Assembly (NCBI RefSeq): GCF_009469595.2
Contig: NZ_SSXV01000001.1
Span: 310,001-374,000 of the forward strand
Direction: 5' to 3'
Length of the DNA stretch: 64,000 nt
Source: Thauera sp. 2A1
Lineage (GTDB): Bacteria > Pseudomonadota > Gammaproteobacteria > Burkholderiales > Rhodocyclaceae
Part shown: piece after piece, positions 24,668 through 33,326 of the stretch
Layout: every line of letters starts with the position of its first letter
Numbering within the stretch: the first letter of the stretch is position 1
Made by a program: the position numbers and the translations under genes
Notes under the pieces: generated by a model
What the model was told of the DNA's origin: nothing
The model's input: only the letters and a program-made list of their open reading frames with translations
The model's database searches: none

Positions 24668-25672
24668 ATGAGCGAGGGCAGGCAGGACAGGTGGGGCGGT
24701 CTCAGCGTCAATCGGCTGGCGGCGGCGCACGTCGCGGCGCTGCTCGATCAGGCGGGGCCGCTCGGGTTGCGGGTGGAGCGGCTCGACGATGGCGTGACGC
24801 TGGTGGATGCCGGCATCGATGCGCCGGGCAGTGTGACCGCCGGCCTGGCGATCGGCGAGATCTGCATGGGCGGCCTGGGAACGGTGCGCTTGTCGACGCG
24901 TGCCTCCGACGGCTGGCCTGCCTGGCTGGAAGTGGCCAGCGCGCAACCGGTGCTGGCCTGCCTGGCGAGCCAGTATGCGGGGTGGAGCCTGTCGGCGAGC
25001 AAGGAAGAGGCAGGCGGCAAGAAGTTCTTCTCGCTCGGATCCGGCCCGGCGCGGGCGCTGGCCGGCCGCGAGGACCTGTTCACCGAGCTGGGCTACCGCG
25101 ACCAGGCCGATTGCGGCGCGCTGGTGCTGGAGGTCGACCGCCGGCCGCCGCAGGTGGTAATCGACAAGATCCTGCGCGACTGCGGGCTGACGGCGGAGCA
25201 ACTGGTGCTGATCCTCACCCCCACCACCAGCCTCGCCGGGACGACGCAGGTGGTGGCGCGTGTGCTGGAAGTGGCGATGCACAAGGCGCATGAGCTCGGC
25301 TTTGCGCTGCAGGACATCGTTGACGGCAGCGCCTCGGCGCCGCTGCCTTCGCCCAGCCCGGACGGCGGCATCGCCATGGGGCGCACCAACGACGCGATCC
25401 TGTACGGCGGCCGGGTGCATCTGTCGGTGCGCGGCAGCGACGAGGCGGTGCACGATCTGGCGTTGCGATTGCCGTCGCTCAATTCGCGCGACTACGGCCG
25501 CTCCTTCGCCGACATCTTCCGCGACTACGAATACGACTTCTACAAGATCGACCCTGCCCTGTTCGCGCCGGCGGAAGTCTGGGTCAGCAACCTGGACAGC
25601 GGCCGCACCTGGACTGCCGGCAGCCTCAACATGGCCTTGCTGCGCGACCTGTGGCTCGAGGAATCGCGTTGA
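24668..25672 (+). CDS. mch: Methenyl-H4MPT cyclohydrolase
   Basis: A 334-residue enzyme hydrolysing methenyl-H4MPT to formyl-H4MPT. The start at 24668 follows AAGGA by three bases and gives the expected N-terminus (LSVNRLAAAHVAALLDQA). Diagnostic stretches are GEICMGGLG, SKEEAGGKKFFSLGSGPARA, ILTPTTSLAGTTQVVARVLE, MGRTNDAILYGG and the C-terminal DYEYDFYKIDPALFAPAEVW. It lies between mtdB and a RimK-like ligase in a run of closely spaced genes. Confidence 0.94.
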   Translation: MSEGRQDRWGGLSVNRLAAAHVAALLDQAGPLGLRVERLDDGVTLVDAGIDAPGSVTAGLAIGEICMGGLGTVRLSTRASDGWPAWLEVASAQPVLACLASQYAGWSLSASKEEAGGKKFFSLGSGPARALAGREDLFTELGYRDQADCGALVLEVDRRPPQVVIDKILRDCGLTAEQLVLILTPTTSLAGTTQVVARVLEVAMHKAHELGFALQDIVDGSASAPLPSPSPDGGIAMGRTNDAILYGGRVHLSVRGSDEAVHDLALRLPSLNSRDYGRSFADIFRDYEYDFYKIDPALFAPAEVWVSNLDSGRTWTAGSLNMALLRDLWLEESR

Positions 25673-25682
25673 GGCGGCCGCG

Positions 25683-26645
25683 GTGAGCCTCTACATAGCG
25701 CCGCGCAGGCGCATCGCGATCTTCACCGACGAGACGGGCTGGCACACGCGCAGGCTGCAGCGCGCCTTCGCGCGGCGCGGCTTCGAAGGGCGCTGCGTGG
25801 ATCTCGAGCAGGGCCGTTTCGAAACCGGCGGTGCAGGCCATGGCCTGGTGATCCCCGGTTTTGGCCGTGAACTGCCGCTTGCCGCGATCGTGCGCGGCAT
25901 CGCCGGCGGCAGCCTGGAGCAGGTCACCAAGCGCCTGGGCATCCTGCATGCGCTGCGCGAACTGGGCGTGCCGGTGTACAACGATGCGCGGGCCATCGAG
26001 CGCAGCGTGGATAAGTCCATGACCAGCTTCCTGCTGCAGAAGGCGGGTGTCGCTTCGCCGCCGGCCTGGGCGGTGGAAGACGAGGCGCAGGCGCGCCGCA
26101 TCCTGATGCGCGAGGCCTCGGCGGGCCGCAGCCTGGTGCTGAAACCGATGTTCGGCTCGCAGGGCAAGGGGCTGATGCGCGTCGGCATGGTCGAGGGGGT
26201 GTCGGTGCCGCTGCCCGAGCTCAAGCGCTATGGTGGGCTGGCCTACCTGCAGCGCTTCGTGCCGCAGGCGCAGGTGCCCGGTTTCGACTGGCGCGTGCTG
26301 GTGGTGGGCGGCCGCGCGGTGGCGGCGATGAAGCGCGTCAGCGAGCACTGGGTGCACAACGTGGCGCAGGGTGCGCGCTGCACGCCTTGCGCGCTCGACT
26401 TGGGCCTGGCGAACCTCGCCGAGCGTGCCGCGGCAGCGCTGGACATGGATTACGCCGGGGTCGATCTGGTGCCCGATCCGGCGGCGGCCGCGGGCGCGCA
26501 GGTGATCGAGGTCAATGGCGTGGCGGCCTGGCGAGGCCTGCAGAAGGTGACGGCCTTCGACATCGCCCAGGCGCTGGTCGACGATCTGCTGCAGCGACGG
26601 CTCGGCGTGCTGCACGTGCATGAGGCGACGACGCTCACCGGTTGA
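25683..26645 (+). CDS. RimK-family ATP-grasp ligase (MptN-like)
   Basis: A 320-residue ligase starting at GTG 25683, with GAGG nine bases upstream. ATP-grasp features are RSLVLKPMFGSQGKGLMRVG (about residues 145-165), YLQRFVPQ, DWRVLVVGGRAVAAMKR and VIEVNGVAAWRGLQKVT. The family includes RimK and the archaeal tetrahydromethanopterin glutamate ligase MptN. In this setting addition of an amino acid to the H4MPT side chain is the likely reaction, but the acceptor is inferred. It is the last gene before a strong terminator. Confidence 0.8.
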   Translation: MSLYIAPRRRIAIFTDETGWHTRRLQRAFARRGFEGRCVDLEQGRFETGGAGHGLVIPGFGRELPLAAIVRGIAGGSLEQVTKRLGILHALRELGVPVYNDARAIERSVDKSMTSFLLQKAGVASPPAWAVEDEAQARRILMREASAGRSLVLKPMFGSQGKGLMRVGMVEGVSVPLPELKRYGGLAYLQRFVPQAQVPGFDWRVLVVGGRAVAAMKRVSEHWVHNVAQGARCTPCALDLGLANLAERAAAALDMDYAGVDLVPDPAAAAGAQVIEVNGVAAWRGLQKVTAFDIAQALVDDLLQRRLGVLHVHEATTLTG

Positions 26646-26676
26646 CGACTCTGCCTGAACCGCAGGAGTGAGCCCT

Positions 26677-26710
26677 GGCCGGATCGCGGTGATGTGATCC
26701 GGCCTTTTTT
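26677..26710 (+). terminator. Rho-independent terminator after the mptG-mtdB-mch operon
   Basis: GGCCGGATC and GATCCGGCC form a perfect nine-bp stem with a ten-base loop, followed by six T residues. It ends the plus-strand transcript and separates it from fae. Confidence 0.92.
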
Positions 26711-26729
26711 ATCCGATCGCAGCCTTGTC

Positions 26730-26764
26730 ACGGAACGCCACAGGTGTTGAGTCGCCTGTTCCGT
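26730..26764. promoter_or_regulatory. Inverted repeat upstream of fae
   Basis: ACGGAAC (26730-26736) and GTTCCGT (26758-26764) form a seven-bp inverted repeat with a second inner pair, CAGG/CCTG. It lies about 120-155 bases before the predicted fae start. It is followed by GTTTTGGGGCAG, which loosely resembles the 37-bp element core. A regulator-binding role is inferred. Confidence 0.35.
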
Positions 26765-26857
26765 TTTGGGGCAGGGGCAAGGGGGCGAGCTGGGGAAGGG
26801 CGTGCCGCGGCGTCGATTCGCTCGTTCCGGCATGGTTGCAGCCTCGATGGATCGAGC

Positions 26858-26873
26858 TGGCACGAATCCTGTA
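26858..26873 (+). promoter_or_regulatory. Possible sigma-54 promoter of fae
   Basis: TGGCACGAATCCTGTA has a perfect -24 half (TGGCACG) at the right distance from CTGTA, where the consensus is TTGCA; the invariant GC at -12 is GT. Transcription would begin near 26884, about 80 bases before fae. The rest of 26711-26964 holds no gene that I can support. Confidence 0.4.
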
Positions 26874-26964
26874 TCAGAGGGACGGGTATCGGATTGCCGA
26901 CGGGCGTCCGCATATCGGACTTCCCGGCCTTGGGGGGCCGAACATTTCAACGAGGAGAAGACGA

Positions 26965-27474
26965 ATGGCGAAAATCGATCGGATGATGGTGGGCGAGTCT
27001 CTTGTCGGCGACGGCAACGAAGTGGCGCATATCGACCTGATCCTGGGGCCCCGCGGCAGCGCGGCTGAAACCGCTTTCGCGAACACGCTGACCAACAACA
27101 AGGACGGCTTCACCTCGCTGCTCGCGGTGGTGGCGCCCAACCTGCTGTGCAAGCCGGCCACGGTCATGTTCAACAAGGTCACGATCAAGGGCGCCAAGCA
27201 GGCGGTGCAGATGTTCGGCCCGGCGCAGCGCGCGGTCGCCATGGCGGTGGCCGACAGTGTCGAGGACGGCACCATCCCGGCCGCCGAAGCCGACAACATC
27301 TTCGTCTGCGTCGGCGTGTTCATCCACTGGATGGCCGAGGACGACGCCAAGATCCAGGACTACAACTACCGCGCCACGCGCGAGGCGATCAAGCGCGCGG
27401 TCAATGGCGAGCCGTCCGCCGCCGAAGTGCAGTCGAAGAAGGGCAGCTCGGCGCACCCGTTCGCGGCCAAGTAA
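26965..27474 (+). CDS. fae: Formaldehyde-activating enzyme
   Basis: A 169-residue enzyme condensing formaldehyde with H4MPT to methylene-H4MPT. The start follows GAGGAGAAG. The conserved opening [19 protein letters not shown] contains the catalytic His (His22 here, His17 in Methylobacterium), followed by [40 protein letters not shown] and [10 protein letters not shown]. It is the entry point of formaldehyde made by XoxF. It stands alone between two terminators, as expected for a very highly expressed protein. Confidence 0.95.
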   Translation: MAKIDRMMVGESLVGDGNEVAHIDLILGPRGSAAETAFANTLTNNKDGFTSLLAVVAPNLLCKPATVMFNKVTIKGAKQAVQMFGPAQRAVAMAVADSVEDGTIPAAEADNIFVCVGVFIHWMAEDDAKIQDYNYRATREAIKRAVNGEPSAAEVQSKKGSSAHPFAAK

Positions 27475-27526
27475 GGTCTCTGGTGCCGCACCCGTGTGCG
27501 GCACACTCGTGTGCGGCGTCAGGACG

Positions 27527-27563
27527 CAAGAAAATGCCGAAGCGTTGCTTCGGCATTTTCTTG
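27527..27563. terminator. Bidirectional terminator between fae and folB-like gene
   Basis: A perfect 17-bp inverted repeat with a GTT loop: the left arm begins CAAGAAAATGCCGAAGC and the right arm is its complement, ending in TTTTCTTG. The A-rich and T-rich flanks give a T-tract on both strands, serving fae (plus) and the convergent gene (minus). Confidence 0.9.
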
Positions 27564-27607
27564 TCCCCCACCCCGATGTTCGTACCGGGGGCGGGGAGCG
27601 GAGGGGG

Positions 27608-28129
27608 TCAGCGCTGGCGGCTGCCGGGCACCAGGCCGGAGCCGAGCAGGCTCAGCACTTCGGCATCGCGCCGCGGCTCGGTCGGCTCGCGGGGGGCACG
27701 GCGCCGCTCGATCAGCACGCCCACGCCCTCCACGTCGTCGAACTTGCGCGGCTTGGTGATGCCCACACGCACCCAATGCGCGCCGAAGCGGTTCAGCAGC
27801 AGGTTCGCCACCCCTTCGGCGAACGCCTCCAGCAACTGGTAGCGGTGCTCGCGCAGCATCTCGTGCAGCGCGGCCCGCACCTCGCCATAGTGGATCGTGT
27901 CGCCGATGCGATCGGTGTCGCATGCCAGGCTGCGCGGCAGGCCGGCGGCCAGGTCGATGCGCAGAGGCTGGGTGCGATGGAGTTCTTCGTGGTCGATGCC
28001 GATGACGGTTTCACCGACGAAGCCGTTGATGAAGATCACGTCGAGCGGTGCGTCGCCGGCCTGGGTCGCGAATGCCGAATCAACCGGCAGGTAGTGCGGC
28101 ATCAGCCGGCTGGTCGGGGTGTGGGTCAC
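27608..28129 (-). CDS. folB: Dihydroneopterin aldolase-family protein
   Basis: A 173-residue FolB/FolX-like protein. Conserved parts are VIFINGFVGETVIGIDHEEL and QPLRIDLAAGLPRSLACDTD followed by RIGDTIHYGEVRAALHEMLR, and LLEAFAEGVANLLLNRF. Dihydroneopterin aldolase splits the pterin side chain; in C1 islands it would supply the pterin half of H4MPT. The C-terminal 25 residues (RREPTEPRRDAE region) look unstructured. This may be a second folB beside the folate one; that cannot be seen here. The 211 bases between it and the divergent flavoprotein gene show no clear promoter. Confidence 0.82.
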   Translation of the reverse strand: MTHTPTSRLMPHYLPVDSAFATQAGDAPLDVIFINGFVGETVIGIDHEELHRTQPLRIDLAAGLPRSLACDTDRIGDTIHYGEVRAALHEMLREHRYQLLEAFAEGVANLLLNRFGAHWVRVGITKPRKFDDVEGVGVLIERRRAPREPTEPRRDAEVLSLLGSGLVPGSRQR

Positions 28130-28340
28130 TGCGCGCTCCTCGGCACCTTGGGTCTTTATCGGAAATTCGGCTTGCCAACGGCTTTAGCGAAAAACGGGCC
28201 AAGGCCCGCCCCCCCGGGCATGGGCATGCTTGTTGCGTTGGCGGGGTTCCTCGGGCGGGCGTAATCCTGTCTAATCGACAGCGACCTACGCGCCAGCTCA
28301 TGCGCGCAAGGTAGCACTGAATCAGCGCTGGAACCCATCG

Positions 28341-28964
28341 ATGTTGCGACAAATTCCCGACTCGGACGAACTGCACCCCACCGGCGGCACGGCGGGCGAT
28401 TTCCATCGCCGCAGCCGCTTCGCCTGGGCTGTCACCGGGTCCGGCCATTACCTGACCGAATGCATGGAGCTCGCTTTCCGCCTCCCGGCCCTGGACCTGT
28501 TCCTGTCGGCCGCGGCGGAGGAAGTGCTGCCGCTTTACGACTACCGTATCGACGCGCTGAAGGCGCGCTGCCGGGTGTTCCGCGACAAGACGGCGAGCTC
28601 GGTGCCGGTCGGCATGCTGTACGACGACATCTACCACACGGTGGTGGTCGCGCCGGCCACCAGCAACACCGTGGCGAAGTGCGCCTTCGGCATTTCCGAC
28701 ACCTTGCCCACCAACATCTTCGCCCAGGCGGGCAAGCTGGAGATCCCGGGCATCGTGCTGGCCTGCGACACCGCACCGGTGGTCATCACCAAGGCGCCGC
28801 GCGAATGGGTGGAGCTCAAGCCGCGCAACATAGAGCTGCAGAATGTCGAGCGGCTGCGCGCGATCGACCACGCAGTGGTGGTGGAAACCCCGCAGGCGCT
28901 GCAGGAGGCCTTGCAGGCGCGACTCGACGAACTCGGACTGGCATGGAACACATCGTCTTCCTGA
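28341..28964 (+). CDS. AfpA/DmrB-like flavoprotein
   Basis: A 207-residue flavoprotein of the flavin-decarboxylase fold (FAWAVTGSGHYLTECMELAF at the start, VVVAPATSNTVAKCAFGISD in the middle). This family includes archaeal AfpA and the dihydromethanopterin reductase DmrB. M. extorquens uses a different reductase, DmrA, which is not in this window; a role in reducing dihydromethanopterin is therefore plausible. The end overlaps the DHPS-like gene by 22 bases, so the two are translated together. Confidence 0.78.
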   Translation: MLRQIPDSDELHPTGGTAGDFHRRSRFAWAVTGSGHYLTECMELAFRLPALDLFLSAAAEEVLPLYDYRIDALKARCRVFRDKTASSVPVGMLYDDIYHTVVVAPATSNTVAKCAFGISDTLPTNIFAQAGKLEIPGIVLACDTAPVVITKAPREWVELKPRNIELQNVERLRAIDHAVVVETPQALQEALQARLDELGLAWNTSSS

Positions 28965-30439
28965 CCGGCCGGCTTGCGCAGCGCAACCTCGAGAAGGTGC
29001 TGGCGGCCATGCAGCCGCCGCCCTTCACCTGGGAAGTGCGCGAGATCGGCCTGCAGGTCGCCGGCCTGATGACCGCCGACATGGTCCGCCGCCGCGTCGA
29101 GCGCCCGGTGCGGGCCGACCGCATCATGGTGCCGGGGCGCTGCCGCGGCGACCTCGACGACCTGTCGGCGCATTTCGGCCTGCCGGTGGAGCGCGGCCCG
29201 GAGGAGCTGAAGGACATCCCGCGCCACTTCAACCAGATGGCGCAGCATGTGGACCTCTCCGCCCACGACATCCGCATCTTTGCCGAGATCGTCGACGCGC
29301 CCCGTCTCACGGTGTCGGCCATCGTCGCGCGCGCGCGGGCGCTGGCGGCCGACGGCGCCGACGTCATCGACTTGGGCTGCCTGCCCGCCACGGCCTTCGA
29401 CCACCTCGAGGACGCGGTGGCGGCGCTCAAGAGCGAGGGCTTCCGTGTCAGTGTCGATTCGCTCGATGCGCGGGAGTTGTTGCGTGGCGGCGGGGCCGGC
29501 GCCGACTACTTGTTGAGCCTGACCATCGACAAGCTGTGGGTGGCGGACGAGGTTGCCGCGGTGCCGGTGCTGATCCCGCGTGAGCCGAGCGACGAGGCTT
29601 CGCTGCATGCCGCCATCGATGCGATGCGGCAGAAGGGCAAACCCTTCCTCGCGGACGCCATCCTCGATCCGATTCCCTTCGGCCTGCTTGCCTCCCTGTG
29701 CCGCTACCAGCGCCTGCGCGAGCGCTATGCGGACATCGACATCATGATGGGCGTGGGCAACGTCACCGAGCTGACCGAGGCCGACACCAGCGGCATCAAC
29801 GCCGTGCTGTTCGGCATCGCCGCCGAGCTGCGCGCCGGCGCGGTGCTCACCACCCAGGTCAGCGGCCATGCGCGCCGCGCGGTGAAGGAGGCGGACGTGG
29901 CGCGGCGCGTGATGTATGCGGCGCGCGAGCATCAGTCCCTGCCCAAGGGCTACACCGACGAGTTGATGACGGTGCATGCCAAGCGCCCCTTCCCGGACAG
30001 CGATGCCGAGATCGCCGAGACCGCCGCGGCAGTGCGCGACCCCAACTTCCGCGTGCAGGTGTCGGAATCCGGCCTGCACGTCTACAACCGCGATGGCGTC
30101 CGCCGTGGCACCGATCCCTTCGCGCTGTGGCCGCATCTCGGCCTGGAGGGTGACGCCGGCCACGCCTTCTACATGGGCGTGGAGCTCGCGCGCGCCGAGA
30201 TCGCGTGGACGCTGGGCAAGCGCTACACCCAGGACCAGCCGCTGGACTGGGGCTGTGCCGCCGACCGCCCGGCCCAGGACTTGCTGCATCAGTGCGCACC
30301 GGGGCCGACGAAGAAGCGCCCGGTCGCACGTTCGGCCGAGGCTGGGGCGACGGTGCCGGCCGCCGTTGCGCCGGATGCGCCCGCGAATGCGTCGCCGTCC
30401 GTCACAAAGGAAACCGAAGCCGATGCCGATGATCTTTGA
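28943..30439 (+). CDS. Dihydropteroate synthase-related protein
   Basis: A 498-residue protein. An N-terminal domain (VFLTGRLAQRNLEKVLAAMQ to about residue 100) precedes a TIM-barrel pterin-binding domain with ADGADVIDLGCLPATAFDHL, GFRVSVDSLDARELLRGGG and PFLADAILDPIPFG. Archaeal relatives (MJ0107-like) are implicated in joining the pterin to the ribosyl-aminobenzene during H4MPT synthesis. The last 45 residues, rich in Ala, Pro and Glu after GPTKKRPVARS, look disordered and are not part of the core fold. It starts inside the flavoprotein gene. Confidence 0.82.
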   Translation: MEHIVFLTGRLAQRNLEKVLAAMQPPPFTWEVREIGLQVAGLMTADMVRRRVERPVRADRIMVPGRCRGDLDDLSAHFGLPVERGPEELKDIPRHFNQMAQHVDLSAHDIRIFAEIVDAPRLTVSAIVARARALAADGADVIDLGCLPATAFDHLEDAVAALKSEGFRVSVDSLDARELLRGGGAGADYLLSLTIDKLWVADEVAAVPVLIPREPSDEASLHAAIDAMRQKGKPFLADAILDPIPFGLLASLCRYQRLRERYADIDIMMGVGNVTELTEADTSGINAVLFGIAAELRAGAVLTTQVSGHARRAVKEADVARRVMYAAREHQSLPKGYTDELMTVHAKRPFPDSDAEIAETAAAVRDPNFRVQVSESGLHVYNRDGVRRGTDPFALWPHLGLEGDAGHAFYMGVELARAEIAWTLGKRYTQDQPLDWGCAADRPAQDLLHQCAPGPTKKRPVARSAEAGATVPAAVAPDAPANASPSVTKETEADADDL

Positions 30440-31007
30440 AACCCTGGTGACGACGCAGTCCGCCGCAGGCGTGGTGCATCTGGCGCCGATGGGCGTGCGC
30501 TACGAGGGCGACGAGGTGGTGCTGATGCCCTTCAAGCCTTCAACCACGCTGGACAACATCCTTGCCAGCCGCTGCGCGGTGCTGAACCTGACGACCGACG
30601 TGCGCGTCTTCGCCGGTTGCGTGACCGGTCGCCGTGATTTCGCCACCGTGGCGCTGGAGGGTTTCCCGGGACGCAGGCTGGCCGACACGCTGGCGCATGT
30701 CGAACTCGAATTGCTGCGCTTTGAGGACGACGCACTGCGCCCGGTGCTGCACATGGCGCGCCGGCGCGAAGTCGCGCACACTGCGTTCCCCGGCTTCAAC
30801 CGCGCGCAGGCGGCGGTGATCGAGGGCGCAGTGCTGGTCAGCCGGCTCGGCATGCTGCCGCGCGACAAGGTCGAGCGCGAGATGGTCTACCTGCAGATCG
30901 CCATCGACAAGGCCGCTGGCCCGGCTGAGCTGGAAGCCTGGCGCTGGCTGGTGGAAGCGGTGGAGCGGCACCAGGGTGGCCTGTCGGCAGCGGCGGAGGC
31001 AGCGTGA
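30423..31007 (+). CDS. DUF447-family flavin-reductase-like protein
   Basis: A 194-residue protein beginning inside the previous gene's 3' end; ATG 30429 is an alternative start. It shows VVHLAPMGVRYEGDEVVLMP and PSTTLDNILASRCAVLNLTT, typical of the DUF447 split-barrel proteins. It also has REVAHTAFPGFNRAQAAVIE and GMLPRDKVEREMVYLQIAID. It is a standard member of methylotroph H4MPT islands. A flavin-dependent step is likely but not identified. The stop overlaps the mfnB start (TGATG). Confidence 0.8.
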   Translation: MPMIFETLVTTQSAAGVVHLAPMGVRYEGDEVVLMPFKPSTTLDNILASRCAVLNLTTDVRVFAGCVTGRRDFATVALEGFPGRRLADTLAHVELELLRFEDDALRPVLHMARRREVAHTAFPGFNRAQAAVIEGAVLVSRLGMLPRDKVEREMVYLQIAIDKAAGPAELEAWRWLVEAVERHQGGLSAAAEAA

Positions 31008-31735
31008 TGCGCATGTTGGTCAGCGTGCGCGATGGCTCCGAGGCGCTGCGCGCGGCCGAAGCGGGCGCCGACTTCATCGACCTGAAAGAGCCGCGCGCCG
31101 GCGCGCTGGGTGGGCTGGAACCCTCGCAGATCCGCGACATCGTCGCCGTGTTGCGCAGGCATCAGCCGCGGGTGACGATCAGCGCCACCGTCGGCGACCT
31201 GCCGATCGACGCCGCCGACGCGATCCTGCGCCAGGTGGATGCGGTCGGGCAATGCGGCGTCGATCTGGTGAAGGTCGGCGTGCCGGGGCAGGGCGGTGCC
31301 GCGGCGTGCGATCTGCTGCGTCGCCTCGGCGCGACGAATTGGCAGGTGGTGCCGGTGCTGCTCGCCGACGCCGGCGTCGCTGCGAACCTGCTCGCAACCG
31401 CTTGTGCCCAGCCTTTCCCCGCGCTGATGCTCGACACCCAGGGCAAGACCGCGGGCAGCCTGTTCGATTTCATGCCGGTGAAGGACGTCGCCGAAGTGAT
31501 TCGACAGGCCCGCACGGCCGGCAAGCTGATCGGCCTTGCCGGCGCCTTGCGAGACGTCGACGTGCCGAAACTGCACGCCCTGCAGCCGGAGTTCGCCGGC
31601 TTTCGCAGCGCGGTGTGCGACGGTGCGCGGACCGGGGAACTGGTTGGCGACAAGGTAAGGGCCTTGCGCCGCGCGCTTATGCAACCCATTGTCGAGGGCG
31701 GTCGGCTTGGCGTTCATCTGGGTACTCCGGCTTGA
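31007..31735 (+). CDS. mfnB: (5-formylfuran-3-yl)methyl phosphate synthase
   Basis: A 242-residue TIM-barrel protein of the former DUF556 family. It makes the furan precursor of methanofuran/methylofuran from two molecules of glyceraldehyde 3-phosphate. The opening MLVSVRDGSEALRAAEAGAD and FIDLKEPRAGALGGLEP carry the conserved Asp and Lys residues; LVKVGVPGQGG and MLDTQGKTAGSLFDFM carry further active-site groups. GGAGG lies eight bases before the ATG. It shows that the organism makes its own methanofuran-type cofactor for the Fhc complex. Confidence 0.87.
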   Translation: MRMLVSVRDGSEALRAAEAGADFIDLKEPRAGALGGLEPSQIRDIVAVLRRHQPRVTISATVGDLPIDAADAILRQVDAVGQCGVDLVKVGVPGQGGAAACDLLRRLGATNWQVVPVLLADAGVAANLLATACAQPFPALMLDTQGKTAGSLFDFMPVKDVAEVIRQARTAGKLIGLAGALRDVDVPKLHALQPEFAGFRSAVCDGARTGELVGDKVRALRRALMQPIVEGGRLGVHLGTPA

Positions 31736-31879
31736 TTGATCAGGCCGCTTGCACGCGCTGAACGACCCAGAAACCAGGCTCGGCCAAATCGGGTAGTCAT
31801 TGGTTGATTGGCGTGATGAAGCACTCATCTTTCCCAATACCGGATACGATTACCGCATCGGCGGCCTCCGAGACCCTTC

Positions 31880-32200
31880 ATGCCGTCACGCTCGCCCGGC
31901 TATCTCGCCAAGCTGAGCTTTGATGCCCGGCAACTGGCGACGCTGCGTGCGTTGGGCGAATACCGGGGCAAGCAGCAGTTCTACGTCGCGCAGCCGCCCG
32001 AGGGGCTGGGCGACTTGACACCGATGGGGGTCGTTGAGTTCACCGAGTCGTCGAACCGCCGGGAAGGTGTGGTGGTGGCGTATCGGCTCAAGTCCTTCGC
32101 AATAGCGATTCGCTGTGTTGCGTGCAAGGTATCCATGGGTACCAGCTTGGCGGCAGGGCGACCACTGGGCGCGGTGGCGATCCCGCGTTCCTGCCTCTGA
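31880..32200 (+). pseudogene. Remnant of a Fic-family protein N-terminus
   Basis: About the first 70 codons resemble the N-terminal domain of Fic AMP-transferases: YLAKLSFDARQLATLRALGE and GKQQFYVAQPPEGLGDL, then FTESSNRREGVVVA, the form of the self-inhibitory (S/T)xxxE(G/N) helix. After that the sequence turns into unrelated residues and stops at 106 codons. The catalytic HPFxxGNGR motif is absent from the window. I read it as a truncated gene left by an insertion or deletion at this spot between mfnB and mfnE. The 145 bases before it contain nothing notable. Confidence 0.55.
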
Positions 32201-32207
32201 CTTCGGA

Positions 32208-33326
32208 ATGACGCGCGTGATGGTGACTCGACGAGAATTCATTCTTGCCGGATCGGCGACCCTTGGCGCATTGGCTGCCGTGGCGTCCTGCTCATCGGAA
32301 ACCGCTGACGCTGGCTACGCCAATGCGGTAAGCAACACTTGGCGTCACGGTATGGCAGACGCTGGCGACAACTCGGCGCTCCTGCGCGAACTGGTGCGCT
32401 GCGCGACTTTGGCGCCATCCAGTCACAATACCCAGTGCTGGAAGTTTCGGCCGGAACACCGCTCCATATCGATCCTGCCGGATTTTTCGCGACGCTGTCC
32501 CGCGGTGGACCCGGATGATCATCATCTGTTCGTTTCCATCGGTTGTGCCGCCGAGAACCTGCTTCAGGCGGCACTTGCCAACGGACTCTACGGGAACCTC
32601 GTCGTCGATGATTCTGCGGGCAAAGTGCTGCGGATCGCCCTGGAGCCGACCAAGGCTGTTGCGACCAGTCTGTTCAACGCGATCCCTGAACGCCAGAGCA
32701 CACGCGCCGAGTACGACGGCAAGCAGATTTCAACGAGGGAGCTTGCGCTGCTGGAGAAAGCAAGCCAAGGCAACGGCGTTCGTGTCATTCTTCTCACCGG
32801 CCGCGAGGCATTGGAGAAGGTTCTCGAGTATGTCGTGCAGGGAAATGCGGCGCAGATGCATGATCCGGCTTTCGTCGAGGAGTTGAAAGCGTGGATTCGC
32901 TTCAACGCTGACGATGCAGTCCGCACGGGCGACGGTCTGTATGCCGCGTCGTCGGGGAATCCCTCCGTGCCTTCCTGGCTGGGCCGCCTGCTCTTCGGCC
33001 TGTTCTTTACGCCCGAAGCGGAGAACGAAAAATACGCGAAACATGTGCGCAGCTCGGCCGGAATCGCTGTTTTCGTCTCCGAGGGGGAGAGCCCCACCCA
33101 ATGGATCGAGGTCGGGCGTTGCTACGAGCGCTTTGCACTCCAGTCGGCGGCCTTGGGAATCCGCAACTCAATGCTTAATCAGCCGGTGGAGGTGCCCACG
33201 CTGAGACCACAGTTTGCAACCTTCCTGGGTGTTGGCGGACGCAGGCCCGACCTCGTTGTTCGCTTCGGCCGCGGGCCGAAGTTGCCGCCATCGCTGCGGA
33301 GGCCAGTAGACGCAGTGCTGACTTGA
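32208..33326 (+). CDS. Acg-family nitroreductase-like Tat lipoprotein
   Basis: A 372-residue protein. The N-terminus has a twin-arginine motif (VTRREFILAGSATLGALAAV) followed by ASC, a plausible lipobox, so export by Tat and lipid anchoring are likely. The body has LVRCATLAPSSHNTQCWKFR near residue 65, the FMN-binding region of nitroreductases, and AALGIRNSMLNQPVEVP near the end, as in Mycobacterium Acg and related flavoproteins. An ATG at 32220 is an equally possible start. Its function is unrelated to the C1 genes around it, and its base composition looks less GC-rich. Confidence 0.75.
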   Translation: MTRVMVTRREFILAGSATLGALAAVASCSSETADAGYANAVSNTWRHGMADAGDNSALLRELVRCATLAPSSHNTQCWKFRPEHRSISILPDFSRRCPAVDPDDHHLFVSIGCAAENLLQAALANGLYGNLVVDDSAGKVLRIALEPTKAVATSLFNAIPERQSTRAEYDGKQISTRELALLEKASQGNGVRVILLTGREALEKVLEYVVQGNAAQMHDPAFVEELKAWIRFNADDAVRTGDGLYAASSGNPSVPSWLGRLLFGLFFTPEAENEKYAKHVRSSAGIAVFVSEGESPTQWIEVGRCYERFALQSAALGIRNSMLNQPVEVPTLRPQFATFLGVGGRRPDLVVRFGRGPKLPPSLRRPVDAVLT

